Below are positions 33,801 to 42,278 of a stretch of 64,000 nt of DNA, one piece after another; position 1 is the stretch's first letter; each line of letters opens with the position of its first letter. The position numbers and the translations under genes are program-made. Location of the stretch: the NCBI GenBank assembly GCA_019633425.1, contig WSUB01000108.1:1-64000 (forward strand), in the 5' to 3' direction. Source of the stretch: Tulasnella sp. 424. Taxonomy: Eukaryota > Basidiomycota > Agaricomycetes > Cantharellales > Tulasnellaceae. The notes beneath the pieces are model-generated. The model did not search any database, was not told where the DNA came from, and worked only from the letters and a program-made list of their open reading frames with translations.

Positions 33801-34006
33801 TCTTCGGGAACAGGAACGCTAGGATTATTCGCGTTAGCCAATCGTTCCATTTCGCTATCGGCGACGAACGATTCGTCCGTGATCGCCACTATACCGTCTA
33901 CGTGCTGAGTACTTTCCATGGTAATAGAAGTGGGGTAATGATAGCTTGAATCGCTTGCAGCGCTCGAGGCCGCGCTGGCGTAAGACTTTCCGTTCTTGAG
34001 TAGCAT
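24698..34006 (-). CDS. Gag-Pol polyprotein of Ty3-type retrotransposon (3,102 residues)
   Basis: Single uninterrupted frame. In order (approximate residues): an acidic/basic N-terminal region with a long Ser tract (about 425-460); a retrotransposon gag-like domain (about 495-680); a CCHC knuckle CFHCKQPGHLAKDC (about 755); a 600-residue region of unknown type; aspartic protease with LVDTGS (about 1360); reverse transcriptase with YLDDILIYS (about 1682); RNase H starting VTCDASLTGAGGHL (about 1834); a charged 280-residue spacer; integrase with the HHCC finger (about 2304-2340), GIDFVGP, DRDS and ATERVN blocks (D-D-E, about 2370-2470); a chromodomain-like segment (VDKIVSHYGKGKEALFKVAW, about 2650-2695); and a 400-residue C-terminal extension with a short coiled coil (VRLRRELEELKTRELLM). 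All catalytic residues I can check are present, so the element may be active. The last codons lie inside the 3' LTR. Confidence 0.93.
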   Translation of the reverse strand: MLLKNGKSYASAASSAASDSSYHYPTSITMESTQHVDGIVAITDESFVADSEMERLANANNPSVPVPEEDELRTPGKPDEGDRTPIPAVPVDAADDIPAKDLLVPNSQNDGSKLQMSDDEDPIERRATRLGYMIGEDGTRHPMARLASFPGTPERPYQISGPSLFLSSTFASLLEHDAQPRNEEVLDFSDIDLGYNEYTHDVGDVALSPGARSMIERVEELENFESRKGREVHLMASRGKKHRKDKHHHKRRKGDASGPAHSSYDIKGKARMPGTRPDETEQIRLDKELAEKEQARIYAENDRMADDDDGHVVERDEPKPKKGNRHKKPKSRSHLDLTQWIETPEPSVERRAPDASPIRALKQLPSGGYLAKAWKGDKDNKRKSGAHKVSKYTKQRIDDKEAKLKAWREGSDITEDGNGGGRGPPDDSSPSSSSSDSSSSSSSSGSDTSTNSEESSDSSSSPSDEGAETHQKSRRRRTKKYKRDSKKRNTLAKTIKYPEPSAYDGRAHLETFETFVVEFTNWIKVNDVPEKYKMMAMKRFLTGKAGNHYMTFAAVDLRKWDVDSYLKSLFNHCFPIHFRSEMRAKFNRCVQGNRSTREFLRELRTLGHRLPDVGDVQIRLQYWEGSNQYLRVEWAKAGMDPESSTLAELEVTAERFEMAETLKKNEDRRASKPLNTSSAIDKHDKRVTRRKDRPRRWHDKRGRGLKWKKIPREVGAASNDPGLSEKKPVARVRDRDVKFRKDRLSKAEKDELRAANKCFHCKQPGHLAKDCPDKKTIRPSVGAISLPSIDSLLSSVNSISLLSMSVPPPRIVVRRRRPLKQTGPSPFGDSSPSSVIAAPPSDPSLTDLVSNPIEILDHSMPIHPAIQFGWDLSRKLNEAPLGPETELIVPEPGQDNNRRYRVYARRSGRFVHALDTFARRGFEISLEGDVSVDDVAEKILKRVASDFRLGNLNWDYLWPRIYKRLIAKLEEPNAGLILRTQTTTQFEIRLTEYPEFFGVVDLRKIPERKGDANPQYLLPFECLKDTHGIVSHVYWRSATYDRIRSALYNSAPTDTDRYHNNAHVRPWSSNRFAITMSSPGTWWVQDSFTQRSLMLWEHLASDLSFDIGQWLGEETAVFDFTDDEFDGLQGSLRCFVNTDDSGPDLNSSSSIPPPVTANIVGSTGGIEDYRLLEMAEPAYPSDENESDSGEQSRFYDTATETWSRRSPRPYTMSASRQHSPVALVERSECSDDLGDMPGLVSVSDCSVSEGNELDEYAEEGFDWDLCDFEDADPYEYYLGDDQPSGPSSLPSHIAAPTFLSSSMVSTPGLTSKRRPKKKQGLTQDSTNRVERNSARVKDFERIVPHPIVVEVLINGSPARALVDTGSLADFISTKLVDQLNLPTSILNKPLPVQLATTGSRTKVNCCVDVDFSYQNVKQARRFDVINLDEYDIILGTPFLYQYKVAIGFHPSQVALGTNEAAPIQGRQVSVVPSKAADVLEEQFEKLRRQLQEEARDLCKDITDTPFPPLRAVNHRIPLIDESKIYSYRPARCPDAMKPLWREKRDQYVKSGRWRVSAGSNASPLLILWKPKPGADGKRRIRTVVDKREQNANTVKLSSPLPDMETMLRNAAKHKYRSLIDGKDAYEQIRVVPEHVHRTLFNTPDGTMESLVLQQGDCNGGATYQALMNHIFSPYIGVFMDVYLDDILIYSDSVEDHIKHVRIVLDILRREKLYLSWDKMKFFARELVLLGHVITDQGIKMDPNKVDAIEKWKVPTNKELLSGFLGSVGYLANGIRNVRIPMAVLTPLTGSKKLFKWGPTEQRAFDAIKSMVSEHRNKYRTDIDDSKNAPPINVTCDASLTGAGGHLSQGKDLETAKNIAFWSGKFNSAQQNYPTHERELLAIVESLKRFKHMLYGRRFRIFTDHRALEYLMKQKNLSPRQARWLEFLCELDFDICYLPGKANKLSDALSRMYGNEAKGTVRAKSEFVSDLDELNQSMALSSMALRMGEPGTVDTGVSVFHRLGLSGISVGDEEEDRRMDRPALKVKDKENRRLDRSALKIRSGEPNIDGTEPDTNTVDEATQDGLTAGPDDADRYETNDDEYTSDVSEEIIPAQEMLETRSGRVVKPIKRRDHDFERLYVNKHKKLIFEPRSRMNGSEAMRRVHPEPNSIRPKRVKLRLRGLEGEEPPKITTDPPLTPKSIPRPSEEVELGLEVPTLAEAEDNGLGEMGTSTSESEEVPMTPEPMASLVSRAEGIDVYAQIRGNYGKDSLFKLIMNSPDQYRNFEYDGGLLYLKVNNSGRKLCIPDVNVGKRKLREIIMTHAHTVLAHLSARKTLQYLREHVWWKGMLTDVTDFCESCPVCRASKSQTTKPYGLLKTLEIASRPWQSIGIDFVGPLPSSMNRHGSFDMICVIIDHLTCLVHLVPTDQRYRAKHVAEVVFDSVYKLHGLPERIVSDRDSLFTSIFWSHLHKLIGVELKMSTAYHPQTDGATERVNKTMVQMLRQCVSPDQKDWAIKLPAIEFAINSARSDTTGFSPFFLTYGRTPDPMIWENDSEYPGVREFAQRMKDAIMSAHDAVIAARVYQTSYANRHRRPSEFAEGDLVYLSTENLNLPKGRSRKLVPKYIGPYRIKVVKSPGASYELDLPGELRRRGVHPVFHASLLRPHIPNDDRRFPGRDLKQLSAFQRAPREYFVDKIVSHYGKGKEALFKVAWTSGDSTWMTHRDVIKAEILQPYCEAMGVNNIESLPNGKAEPPSDVEVYCGAMRFWNIKYGLLSAWKSREPANDTLSTYYDSNSLLNPSYMNFQFTDDELDDFYAYDANLAIRLVAEDEGKSFTRVLAKPAGYDDWLAKDSTISVASWVAEKRSQKELDVNEIGRKMIKRSLFRNMASSPSSSASRARNSVHRAVAFKSPVKTRYLRPGTPYPRNDSDSTVTGSGGPNQITTMGGGLSAHPIPDAGSSNTFTTVTSTNHGEILAAENVRLRRELEELKTRELLMARTSGSNTLSTPTSGGELAGGRVIPNRERPNPRLLRNRPEHDRTYRRRLSHYEPHPGEDSPDEWGYEYEPELSKSDTSLIMSRYSSQEGECEVEASVPRFVSPQRIDARSPIPTFPKANYALLTPSFL
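24815..24827 (-). promoter_or_regulatory. Polypurine tract
   Basis: CCAGGAGGGCGAA on the minus strand directly before the 3' LTR; position and purine content fit the plus-strand primer of reverse transcription. It is inside the gag-pol frame. Confidence 0.6.
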
Positions 34007-34251
34007 GCTTTGTTTTTCCGGATTTGTTGTTATTCGAATGTTTTTGTGGTTTTGTATTTTCGTTATCGGATCCGAGAACTAGAAAAGAAAAAGAGACTAT
34101 TAGTAGTACCGAGGTGTAGGTGTCTCGGCGGGTATGAGTAGAGGTAGCTGAGGCTGGACTTGAGGCGTCGGTTGATCAAGCCGGGCTTGCAAGTCGAGCC
34201 GAGATAGTTGGGGTTTGTTTGTTGTTGAAGGTCTTGATTACACTGAAAAAA

Positions 34252-34648
34252 TGTAAGTCGCGCGGATTAGATAAGCGACTCACGAGAGTATTCCGTCTTG
34301 TTTCAGATTTCTTAGTTCAGTCACAGAGAGTTCAGTGGCCGTAAGATCTTTATAAGAGAGAATAGCTGCCGTACAGTGATACAGATCTACCCTACTTATA
34401 TACTAAGAGCGGAATCGTATCGCGGTCCGGCAATACTAGAGAACGCGTATGCCATTCAATAACCGGGGCCGAAACAGAATCATATCATAGTCATATACTA
34501 GTCATACTAATCATATTAGGATCGCCTTCGGCTAAAGAAAGCTTGGCGTTAGTAAGGCATAGTTCGCTTTGGGGAAAGTAGGAATCGGTGAGCGAGCGTC
34601 GATCCTCTGAGGTGAGACGAACCGTGGGACCGACGCCTCGACCTCACA
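34252..34648 (-). repeat. 5' LTR (397 bp)
   Basis: TG...CA ends, identical to the left copy. The sequence just inside it on the minus strand starts TTTTTTCAGTGTAATC and does not look like the usual tRNA-primed binding site beginning TGG. Confidence 0.93.
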
Positions 34649-34653
34649 ACATC
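34649..34653. repeat. Target-site duplication, right
   Basis: ACATC, same as 24236-24240. Confidence 0.85.
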
Positions 34654-35252
34654 CAAGGCATTTTGGTCACGAACCCAACCTTCCGCGTGAGCCCCTTTCC
34701 TGTCACATTTCAGCGTGGTAAAGTTAGGCCACGACGCGAGTAGAGATGCTGCCACATCTCGCAAGCATGGCTTCGCGCACAGACTCTGATTTTCCTTATT
34801 TGGGAATTGGACGCGTAGTTGGGGGCGGCATGTGCGTCAAGGTTCTTTCGGGTCCCTTCTTGGGTTTATGCTGCTAACAATCGGTTCCGCTTGGTCTTGG
34901 GGTATCGGTTCGACCAATAGTGGAACCTTGAACTGGCTTGGCGCAACCCAACGGACGACCAATCAAAGTATCTCGCCTGAATGGGTAGCTATAATTCACC
35001 GCATGCTATTCGCACAGGAGGTCAACGCTAACCAAGATAGTCACTATTACGATTCTAAGGTAAATAACGACGATTCGAACCAAACTAGAATATTTTACTA
35101 CTGGTTTATAATTAATTGTCCAAACAAGTCCATTCGAGTCCGTGAGTCCGTGAGTCCGTGAGTCCATGAGTCCGTTAAGTGCATTAGTCCATACAAAGAA
35201 AGCCGTTCTCGGTAATAATGATAGTTAAAACCCAAAAAAAAAAAAGTCCTTC
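34654..35252. other. Intergenic, with a small tandem repeat
   Basis: No supported gene; an open frame at 34832-35161 starts at GTG and has no family resemblance. Confidence 0.45.
35141..35172 (+). repeat. 8-bp tandem repeat
   Basis: Three exact CGTGAGTC units and one CATGAGTC variant, just before an A-rich run at 35232. Confidence 0.8.
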
Positions 35253-36946
35253 TCACACCGGCGAATCGAATTCCTTCTCTTCCCCTCCGGACTCACCTTG
35301 TTCATGAACCTCGTCAATCGCATCATCCAGATGCCCAAGAGGTTCTTCGCATCCGCTGTCGCACTGCAACGACTCGCAACTCCCATTCAATGGGAGCTTG
35401 TACTGTCCCTTCTTCAAGAAGCTCGTTCGTTCAGGCGTATCGACGGGTGTAGCGTCATCATCCGTAGCGTCTCCAATAACATAAGTTGGTCGTTGGTCGT
35501 CAAGAGATAAGGGTATCGAAATGTATGAGCGGGATGGCGGCGGCGGTGGCGGCAGTTGCTGCAGCTGGCGGTGGTGGTGGGGGTAGTGGGGCAGTGATAT
35601 ATGGGAAAGTGAAGAGGGTAACGTGATGGTTGGTAATTGCTGCTGTTGTTGAATAGCCGGGCGCCCAACGGAAAACGTGCGAACGGTGTTTTGAGTATGA
35701 GATTGATGGTGATTGGGGTGGGGCTGAGGCGTCGCGAAGACCATTGTAGAAACAGTTCGTTCTTTTGCTTGAGCGTCATGTGGCTGGAAGAAGCCTAGAC
35801 TCAGTTGCTGTCGCCGAGGAAGACAAATATCAGGATTTAAGGACTTTGTGCGATGAACCCAGAGGGACTTACGAGAACGATCATTGTAGGAACAATTCCA
35901 ATAAGCCGAGGCATCAAATAGAAAAATACCGTTGATGCGACGATCTGGAAAAAGATCCAGTCAGTCAGTTTCCTCCTCTACAAATTCAGCTCGGCCGTTT
36001 ACTCACGCTCCCACAAGCGACACTAATAGCACAGCCCCCCATCACAAGAAAATAAAGCGCCCCACTCTCTACGAGAGCCAAAATGATCCTTGTATACGGA
36101 CTCTTGCTGATGCTCCTCGACACTTTGTGTGCTCTCCATAACTTGATGATAATGAGACTCGTAAGAAGCGCATTGAGAATCAGTTCCGTGGTGCACATGG
36201 CTAAAGACCAAGCTTGGTGGTTGCCAATGATTGCGGCTTGGGGTCCTCGGGATGTGGTGAGAACGTCGTCGGCAACGACAAGGCTGCATCCAAGTAGACC
36301 AGCTACGAGGACTATTATTGGGAAGATGAGTATTCTACAGTCTCGAGACCTTTGGAGACGCAAAATGTGACGTAAATATAAAAGACCATGAGTTCATACG
36401 CGAAGGATTCCTGACGGACCAGATAATGTACAAGCGCCAACAGATCGTGGCGTCTGCAATGGTCCCGGCGATGATCACGATGAGACTGAAATCAAGATTT
36501 ATCAGCATTTTGTTCTGTAAAAAAGACTATCTTATTGCGCACGAAAAAGCCATCTGAAGCCCGATGTCATGGCGGTTTAAGAAGTAGTCCATGGAACCTC
36601 CCGGATGAACGACAAAAGCGATGTAGATTTTTGCGCCGTCGATGACTATGCACGATCATCAGCCCCTGGACAGTATAGCAACGGAGAATTGAGAACTCAC
36701 AACTACAAGCTACGTTTAATACCCATAAGACACCCATAGCAATGATTGCGGGTGTTATAGTCATCTTCCGAGTTCGTACGACCCAGGCCGTCATAAAGCA
36801 TAAACCAGTATACAGGCCTTTGAGAGACGCGTCAAGTCGTCAGATCAAATCTCTCGTACGCGATCTGGGATAAGTCACTCACCAAACAAAGAGAAACTCA
36901 AAATGGCACCCAGCAAGTGGGCTGCATCAAGTCGTGGTGGGGTCAT
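35253..36946 (-). CDS. Seven-transmembrane protein of basidiomycete type
   Basis: Assembled from eight exons starting at ATG 36946 (MTPPRLDAAHLLGAILSFSL). Seven hydrophobic segments follow in order: HLLGAILSFSLFGLYTGLCF; ITPAIIAMGVLWVLNVACSF; LIVIIAGTIADATICWRLYI; ILIFPIIVLVAGLLGCSLVV; AMCTTELILNALLTSLIIIK; IILALVESGALYFLVMGGCA; and VFFYLMPRLIGIVPTMIVL. A His/Gln/Pro-rich cytoplasmic tail with an acidic end (EEKEFDSPV) closes at 35253. This is the layout of a very large agaricomycete 7-TM family usually labelled integral membrane protein; resemblance to GPCRs is topological. Introns are about 50-70 nt and join in phase, although one junction (about 36355-36415) has two possible acceptors. Confidence 0.7.
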
Positions 36947-37636
36947 TAGTAGTCGTACAGCAGATTCAAAGTAGTGGCTTGGAGTGCACATGAATGACAG
37001 GACTAGTCGAGAGAAATCGAATGGTCCTTTCCGGCCTGTGAACTTCCTCTAGCTGTTGGCCTATCCTTATATTCCATCGACGCTGGACTGCAATCAGCGG
37101 TAGGATACACACCGTTGCGGTGCCTGCCAGCTCCGAAGCAAAAGGTATGAGAGCTCTGCATCCAGGCTAGGATCAAAACCTGTTTGTTAAAATTTCGGAT
37201 TACACACTTGCTCTTGCTACCGTATATTATTCCGTATTACTCCGTATCCCGGTCCAGAGATGGTAGAGGTCATGGGTTCACCGCCCTTGGAGTGATGGGG
37301 AGTACCAGACCGGGGAGGTGCGATGCTTTGTTTGTTTGTTTCATCTACTCACCTGATTGCGAGCGCGGAAAGGCGCGGAGGTGCTGAAACCGAAAGCGTC
37401 GAAAGCGGTCGTCTGCGTTCACACATACTCGGCGCCGAACGGAATCGCCATCAAAAGCACTTCATCGCTGGGCACAGCACGTCTATCTGTTGAATAGGTG
37501 TCTGAGAAATGATGGGAAGATAAGCCGTGGACATATATTATTGGACCATCGTGTTCGTGGGTTTTCGGATGGACTTGGGGGCTGTGCTGCACAGCCATGT
37601 CGGTCGGTGGTACTAGGTCGTGGCCAACCTTGAGAA
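36947..37636. other. Intergenic upstream of 7-TM gene
   Basis: Nothing recognised before the methyltransferase repeat begins. Confidence 0.4.
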
Positions 37637-38275
37637 AACAGGTGATTGGAATGGTTTCAAGTGTATATGATGTCCGGCCTAGATGTTCCGAGGTGCGATC
37701 GGGAGGAAGGTTGGGCTGTATAATAGTACTCCAATAGGCTAAAGGGGAACAGACGGGGACGGGAAAAACCTCCAGATGTCGCGGGGACCTTTCCTGAAGT
37801 CACCCCAACTTCTCACGCTCACATGACCGTGATCGGTGACCTTTTTCCAAGTGAGTGACAGGAGGAAGTCGAAAAATTGACCACCACAGGGAGGAAACTG
37901 GCAACGTGATCTCGGCAGACGATGCCGATGTCCCAGACCCGGAACGAATCCATGGTCCACAGCACTCCCGCAACAGTCTGACTCTTTGCCGAGACTGTTC
38001 TTTGTCATGCCCGCGACTAATCTATGCTTTCAAAGATTGTTAGCATAGGAAGCTTCCCGGGCGTCCCATCTTCCATTGTGGTGCCGGCGGCTTATCTCGG
38101 CAAGCTGGTTGCCGCTCCAATTCGGCAGGGAATCAAGCCTCTGTCGGCCGTACAGCGTTGATATCCGCCGGACCTCGTGTGCTGAGTTCTGATAAATGTT
38201 CAATCTTTTTCGAAGACTCGCACGCATCTCGGTTTGTGACGTGGCCCCCCTCTCAAGGCTTCTCGTTGCTGTCCC

Positions 38276-39626
38276 ATGGCTGAAGCTGCACCTCCCCTTT
38301 CTACAAGTGACCGAGAAGCCTTGAACAAGCCAGTCGGTAAAAATTTAGATTCCAGCAAGCACGTACGCTATACATTTAGTATTTATCTCGTATCTGCAAG
38401 GCTCACAGTCCTGCCATACAGCTATACATTTTACCAGGTCCGGAATGATTTAGACTAGGGCCCCTGTCACTCATCTAAAGACCCCTCTACAGCCGACGCT
38501 CCGGAGCATCGAAGACTCGACCTTCAACAAGAACTGCTCACGCGCATCCGAGATGGCTTATTCCTTTACAAAGATGGCGTCTACCGCGCGTTAACCCCTA
38601 AGCCAGGTGATCCGAAGCCGGTTGTCCTGGACCTTGGCTGCGGTTCTGGTTTCTGGGCGATGGAAATGGCAAGGCAGTTTCCTGACGTTGATGTTATCGG
38701 AATCGACCTCGTTGTGCCTACTCCAGCTAGGTCGGTTTCAGGGTTTTCCGAACCTCTCCCCTCTTGAGCTCTGCTCAAGAATGCTACACTATACCTAATT
38801 CAGCCCAATCCCTGCAAACTGCCGATTCGAGAAATACGAGTTAAACAACGGGCTAGCCCACTATCGAAACGCGACCAACGTCATTCACGCTAGCTGCATG
38901 GCTCAAGGGATCACAGACTTCCGCCAATTCCTGGACGAGATCTGGAAGGCGCTTCGACCTGGAGGAGTTTACTTAATGGTATCAGGTGATATGCAAATGC
39001 TCGATGAGAACAAGAAACCTTGGATAGTGGTCGAGGGAAGGGAAACGGTGAGTTCCCGACTTTGATGCTGTCGAACAGGATGAAACCAACCGTCTCAATG
39101 CAGGACCCGGACTTCAGTTATCACGTCCTTTGCGTAACAAAACTATGGGACGCTATGAAGGTACGATCCTAGAGGTATTTTACAGATGCTCACATGCTCA
39201 CATGGACACCCTCGATCTTCGTCTTCCCTCCGCTTCCGAAAGTTCCAAGGTCCTGGGATCCTTGCATACCCCCAGGCTGCCGGCTGGCTCAAAGAAATGG
39301 GTCCGGAGCTGTGGGAAGAGATCGGTACTCATAACGCATACGTGCCAATCGGTCCGTGGAAAGAAAACAGTGCGTTTTAACTCTCATTCCACGGCGTGCT
39401 TTGAAGGGACTGAATTCAACGGCCTCTCGCGGCTATTCTGACAGTGACCGAAATTGAAAACCAAACCTCAGAGCTGACGAGGCAGAATATGCTCAGGTTT
39501 CAGAATGTTTGTCGGTCTTCCCTTCAAGCCTATGGAATTCCTGAAGAAACAGTGAGCACGTGGGTGGAGGCCGCGAGGGACGAGCTCGTGAACTTACGAA
39601 AACATATTTACTCTCGTGTGAGTTGA
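38276..39626 (+). CDS. SAM-dependent methyltransferase (TAM/class I type), copy 1
   Basis: Seen exons: 38276 (MAEAAPPLSTSDREALNKPV); one encoding DAPEHRRLDLQQELLTRI, followed by the SAM motif VLDLGCGSGFWAMEMA and the acidic end of beta-2 (DVIGIDL); one with YRNATNVIHASCMAQGI and ALRPGGVYLMVSGD (post-motif III); one with FSYHVLCVTKLWDAMK; one with GPGILAYPQAAGWLKEMGPE; and a last one from the A of codon ATG split at about 39377/39443 to the TGA at 39624-39626 (VNLRKHIYSRVS). These follow the fungal methyltransferases that include LaeA-like regulators; substrate unknown. The junction between the first and second exon is unclear: the frame meets TAG at 38456-38458, and the duplicate has the same stop, so either an intron ends right at that TAG or both copies are inactive. 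Confidence 0.7.
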
Positions 39627-39923
39627 CTGTCAACGTATATTTTCTCTACTACTGGATTACTGACGACTGGAAACCGCTTGCTCGCATTATCATAGTGGCT
39701 GTTTTCTTGGGCGGTTAAGCGAAGCGATGGAGAATCGTGACATCGGGACGCAGCTGCTATTCAAGTTTCAAGTGCATATTCAAATATACTGCTATGAAAT
39801 TCCATCTAACAAATATAATCATCAAGTCGAGTGCGAAAGAGTGGGAATCCGATATTCTGAGTGGGTGGTTTTCAATACCATCATAATGGCAGGGGTTGCG
39901 CCCCAAGATTACGACCGCCATGC

Positions 39924-40021
39924 NNNNNNNNNNNNNNNNNNNNNNNNNNNNNNNNNNNNNNNNNNNNNNNNNNNNNNNNNNNNNNNNNNNNNNNNNNNNN
40001 NNNNNNNNNNNNNNNNNNNNN
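39924..40021. other. Assembly gap (98 N)
   Basis: The 79 bp before it (39845-39923) are repeated exactly after it (40022-40100). Confidence 0.95.
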
Positions 40022-40121
40022 GAATCCGATATTCTGAGTGGGTGGTTTTCAATACCATCATAATGGCAGGGGTTGCGCCCCAAGATTACGACCGCCATGC
40101 AACGTGGCCTTGGAACAGGTG

Positions 40122-42164
40122 ATTGGAATGAATTCAAGTGTATATGATGTCCGGCCTAGATATTCCGAGGTGCGATCGGGAGGAATGTTGGGCTGTATAG
40201 TAGTACTTCAATAGGCTAGGGTGGTTGGCGAAGTCGGGGACGGGAAAGAACTCCGAAGAGAGCGGGGACCTTTCCTGAAGTCACCTCCACTTTTCACGCT
40301 CACATGACCGTGATCGGTGACCTTTTTCCAAGTGGGTGGCGCAACGGGCCCCAGTTCGGCAGGAAATCAAGCCTCTTTCGGCCGTACAGCGTTGATAGCC
40401 GCCGTACCTCGTTCTGAGTTCTGATAAATGTTCAATCTTTTTTGAAGACTCGCACGCATCTCTGCTTGTGACGTGCCCCCCCCTCTCAAGTCTTCTCGTT
40501 GCTGTCCCATGGCTGAAGCTGCACCTCCCGTTTCTACAAGTGACCGAGAAGCCCTGGACGAGCCCGTCGGTGAAAATTTAGATTCCAGCAAGCACGTACG
40601 TTATACATTTAATATTTATCTCTTATCTGCAACGCTCATAGTCATACGATGCAGCAATACATTTTACCAGGTCTGCGATGATTTAGACTAGGGCCCCTGT
40701 CACTTATCTAAAGACCCATCTACAGCCGACGCTCCGGAGCATCAAAGACTCGACCTTCAACAAGAGCTGCTCACGCGCGTCAGAGATGGCTTATTCCTTC
40801 ACAAAGACGGCGTCTACCACGCGCTAACCCCTAAGCCAGGTGATCCGAAGCCGGTTGTACTGGACCTTGGCTGCGGTTCTGGTTTCTGGGCGATGGAGAT
40901 GGCAAGACAGTTCCCTGACGTTGATGTCATCGGGATCGACCTCGTCGTGCCTACTCCAACGAGGTCTGTCCCAGGGTTTCCCGAACCTCTCCCCTCTTGA
41001 GCTCTGCTCAAGAATGCTACACTACCCCTAATTCAGCCCGATCCCCACAAACTGCCGCTTCGAGCAACACGAGTTGAACAACGGCCTAGCTCATTACCGA
41101 AACGCCGCCAACGTCATTCACGCTAGCTGCATCTGTCAAGGGATCACAGACAACCGCCAATTCCTTGACGAGGTCTGGAAGGCGCTTCGACCTGGAGGGG
41201 TGTACTTAGTGGTCGCGGGTGACATGCAAATGCTCGATGAGAACAAGAAACCTTGGATAGTGGTCGAGGGAAGGGAAACAGTGAGTTCCCGACATTGGTG
41301 CTGTCGTTGAACAGGAGAAAATCAACCGTGTCAATGCAGGACTCGGACTTCAGTTATCATGTCCTTTACATGACAAAACTTTGGGACGCTATGAAGGTAC
41401 TGTACAAGAGCTATGCTCCGCATGCTCACACACTCACACGGACACTCTCGATCTTCCCTCCGCTTCGAAAAGTTCAAAGGTCCCGGGATCCTTGCATACC
41501 CTCAGATTGCCGGCTGGCTCAACGAAATGGGTCCGGAGCTGTGGGAAGAGATCGACTCTCATGACGCATACGTGCCAATCGGTCCGTGGAAAGAAAACAG
41601 TGCGTTTTAACTCTCATTCCGCGGTATGCTTTGAAGGGACTGAATTTAACGGGCCCTCACGGTTATTCTGACAGTGACCGAGAGTGAAAAACAAACCGGA
41701 GAGCTGATGAGGCAGAATATGCTCAGGTTGCACACCGCTTCTCGATTCTCCCTTCACGCGTATGGAATTCCTGAAGAAACGGTGAACGCGTGGGTGGAAG
41801 TGGCCAGGGACGAGCTCGTGAACTTACGAAAGCATATTTACTGTCATGTGGGTTGACTGCCCGCGTCTATTTTATCTACCATTGGATTGCTGACGGCTGG
41901 AAACCGTTCACTCGCATTCCCATAGTGGCTGTTTTCTTGGGCGGTTAAGCGAAGCGATGCAGAATCGTGACACCGTGGCAATTCAATTCAAGTTTCAACT
42001 GCATTCTCAAATATAACGCTATGAAATTCCATCTAACATGTCTAATTACCAATTTGAGTACGAAACAGTGGGATCCGATATTCTGAGTGGGTGGTTTTCA
42101 ATACCATCATAATGGCAGGGGTTGCGCCCCAAGATTACGACCGCCATGCAACGTGGCCTTGACC
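40122..42164 (+). repeat. Tandem duplication, unit 2 (methyltransferase)
   Basis: Same start and end motifs as unit 1; clearly diverged by substitutions and small indels throughout, so the duplication is not very recent. Confidence 0.85.
40509..41856 (+). CDS. SAM-dependent methyltransferase (TAM/class I type), copy 2
   Basis: Tandem duplicate of the gene at 38276 with the same exon plan: start 40509, SAM motif VLDLGCGSGFWAMEMA at about 40858-40905, DVIGIDL, ALRPGGVYLVVAGD, GPGILAYPQIAGWLNEMGPE and end VNLRKHIYCHVG at 41856. Splice sites are conserved with copy 1, and the encoded differences are mostly conservative, which suggests selection on protein after duplication. The same in-frame TAG (40689-40691) precedes the second exon. 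Alternatives for this stop are discussed under findings. Confidence 0.7.
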
Positions 42165-42278
42165 CGTTCTGCAAACGAAGGATGTCGCTCTTCGAGTGGC
42201 CGTCTGCAGCAAATCGAGGGGAAAGCCCGTTCAGCCCTGCTCGCCCTCTCTATCTATCTCGGCAATCCCTGAACCGAC

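Larger units (their letters stand above)
24241..34648 (-). mobile_element. Complete Ty3-type (chromovirus-like) LTR retrotransposon
   Basis: The element lies on the minus strand: 5' LTR at 34252-34648, 3' LTR at 24418-24814 (a second, truncated copy of the 3' LTR edge sits at 24241-24318 before an N run and is an assembly duplicate). It is flanked by the 5-bp duplication ACATC at 24236-24240 and 34649-34653. The two 397-bp LTRs read identically, begin TGTAAG and end CTCACA (plus-strand view). One uninterrupted gag-pol frame lies between. Domain order protease, RT, RNase H, integrase, chromodomain-like defines the Ty3 group. Identical LTRs and an intact frame imply a very recent insertion. Confidence 0.95.
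37637..40121 (+). repeat. Tandem duplication, unit 1 (methyltransferase)
   Basis: Begins ACAGGTGATTGGAATG and ends AACGTGGCCTTG. Contains an extra block (about 37860-38110) missing from unit 2, and 177 bp of assembly duplication at 39845-40021. Confidence 0.85.

Noticed and set aside
24698..34006. Numerous plus-strand open frames of 60-150 codons across the retrotransposon
   Set aside because: They are antisense shadows of the long gag-pol frame and carry no family motifs.
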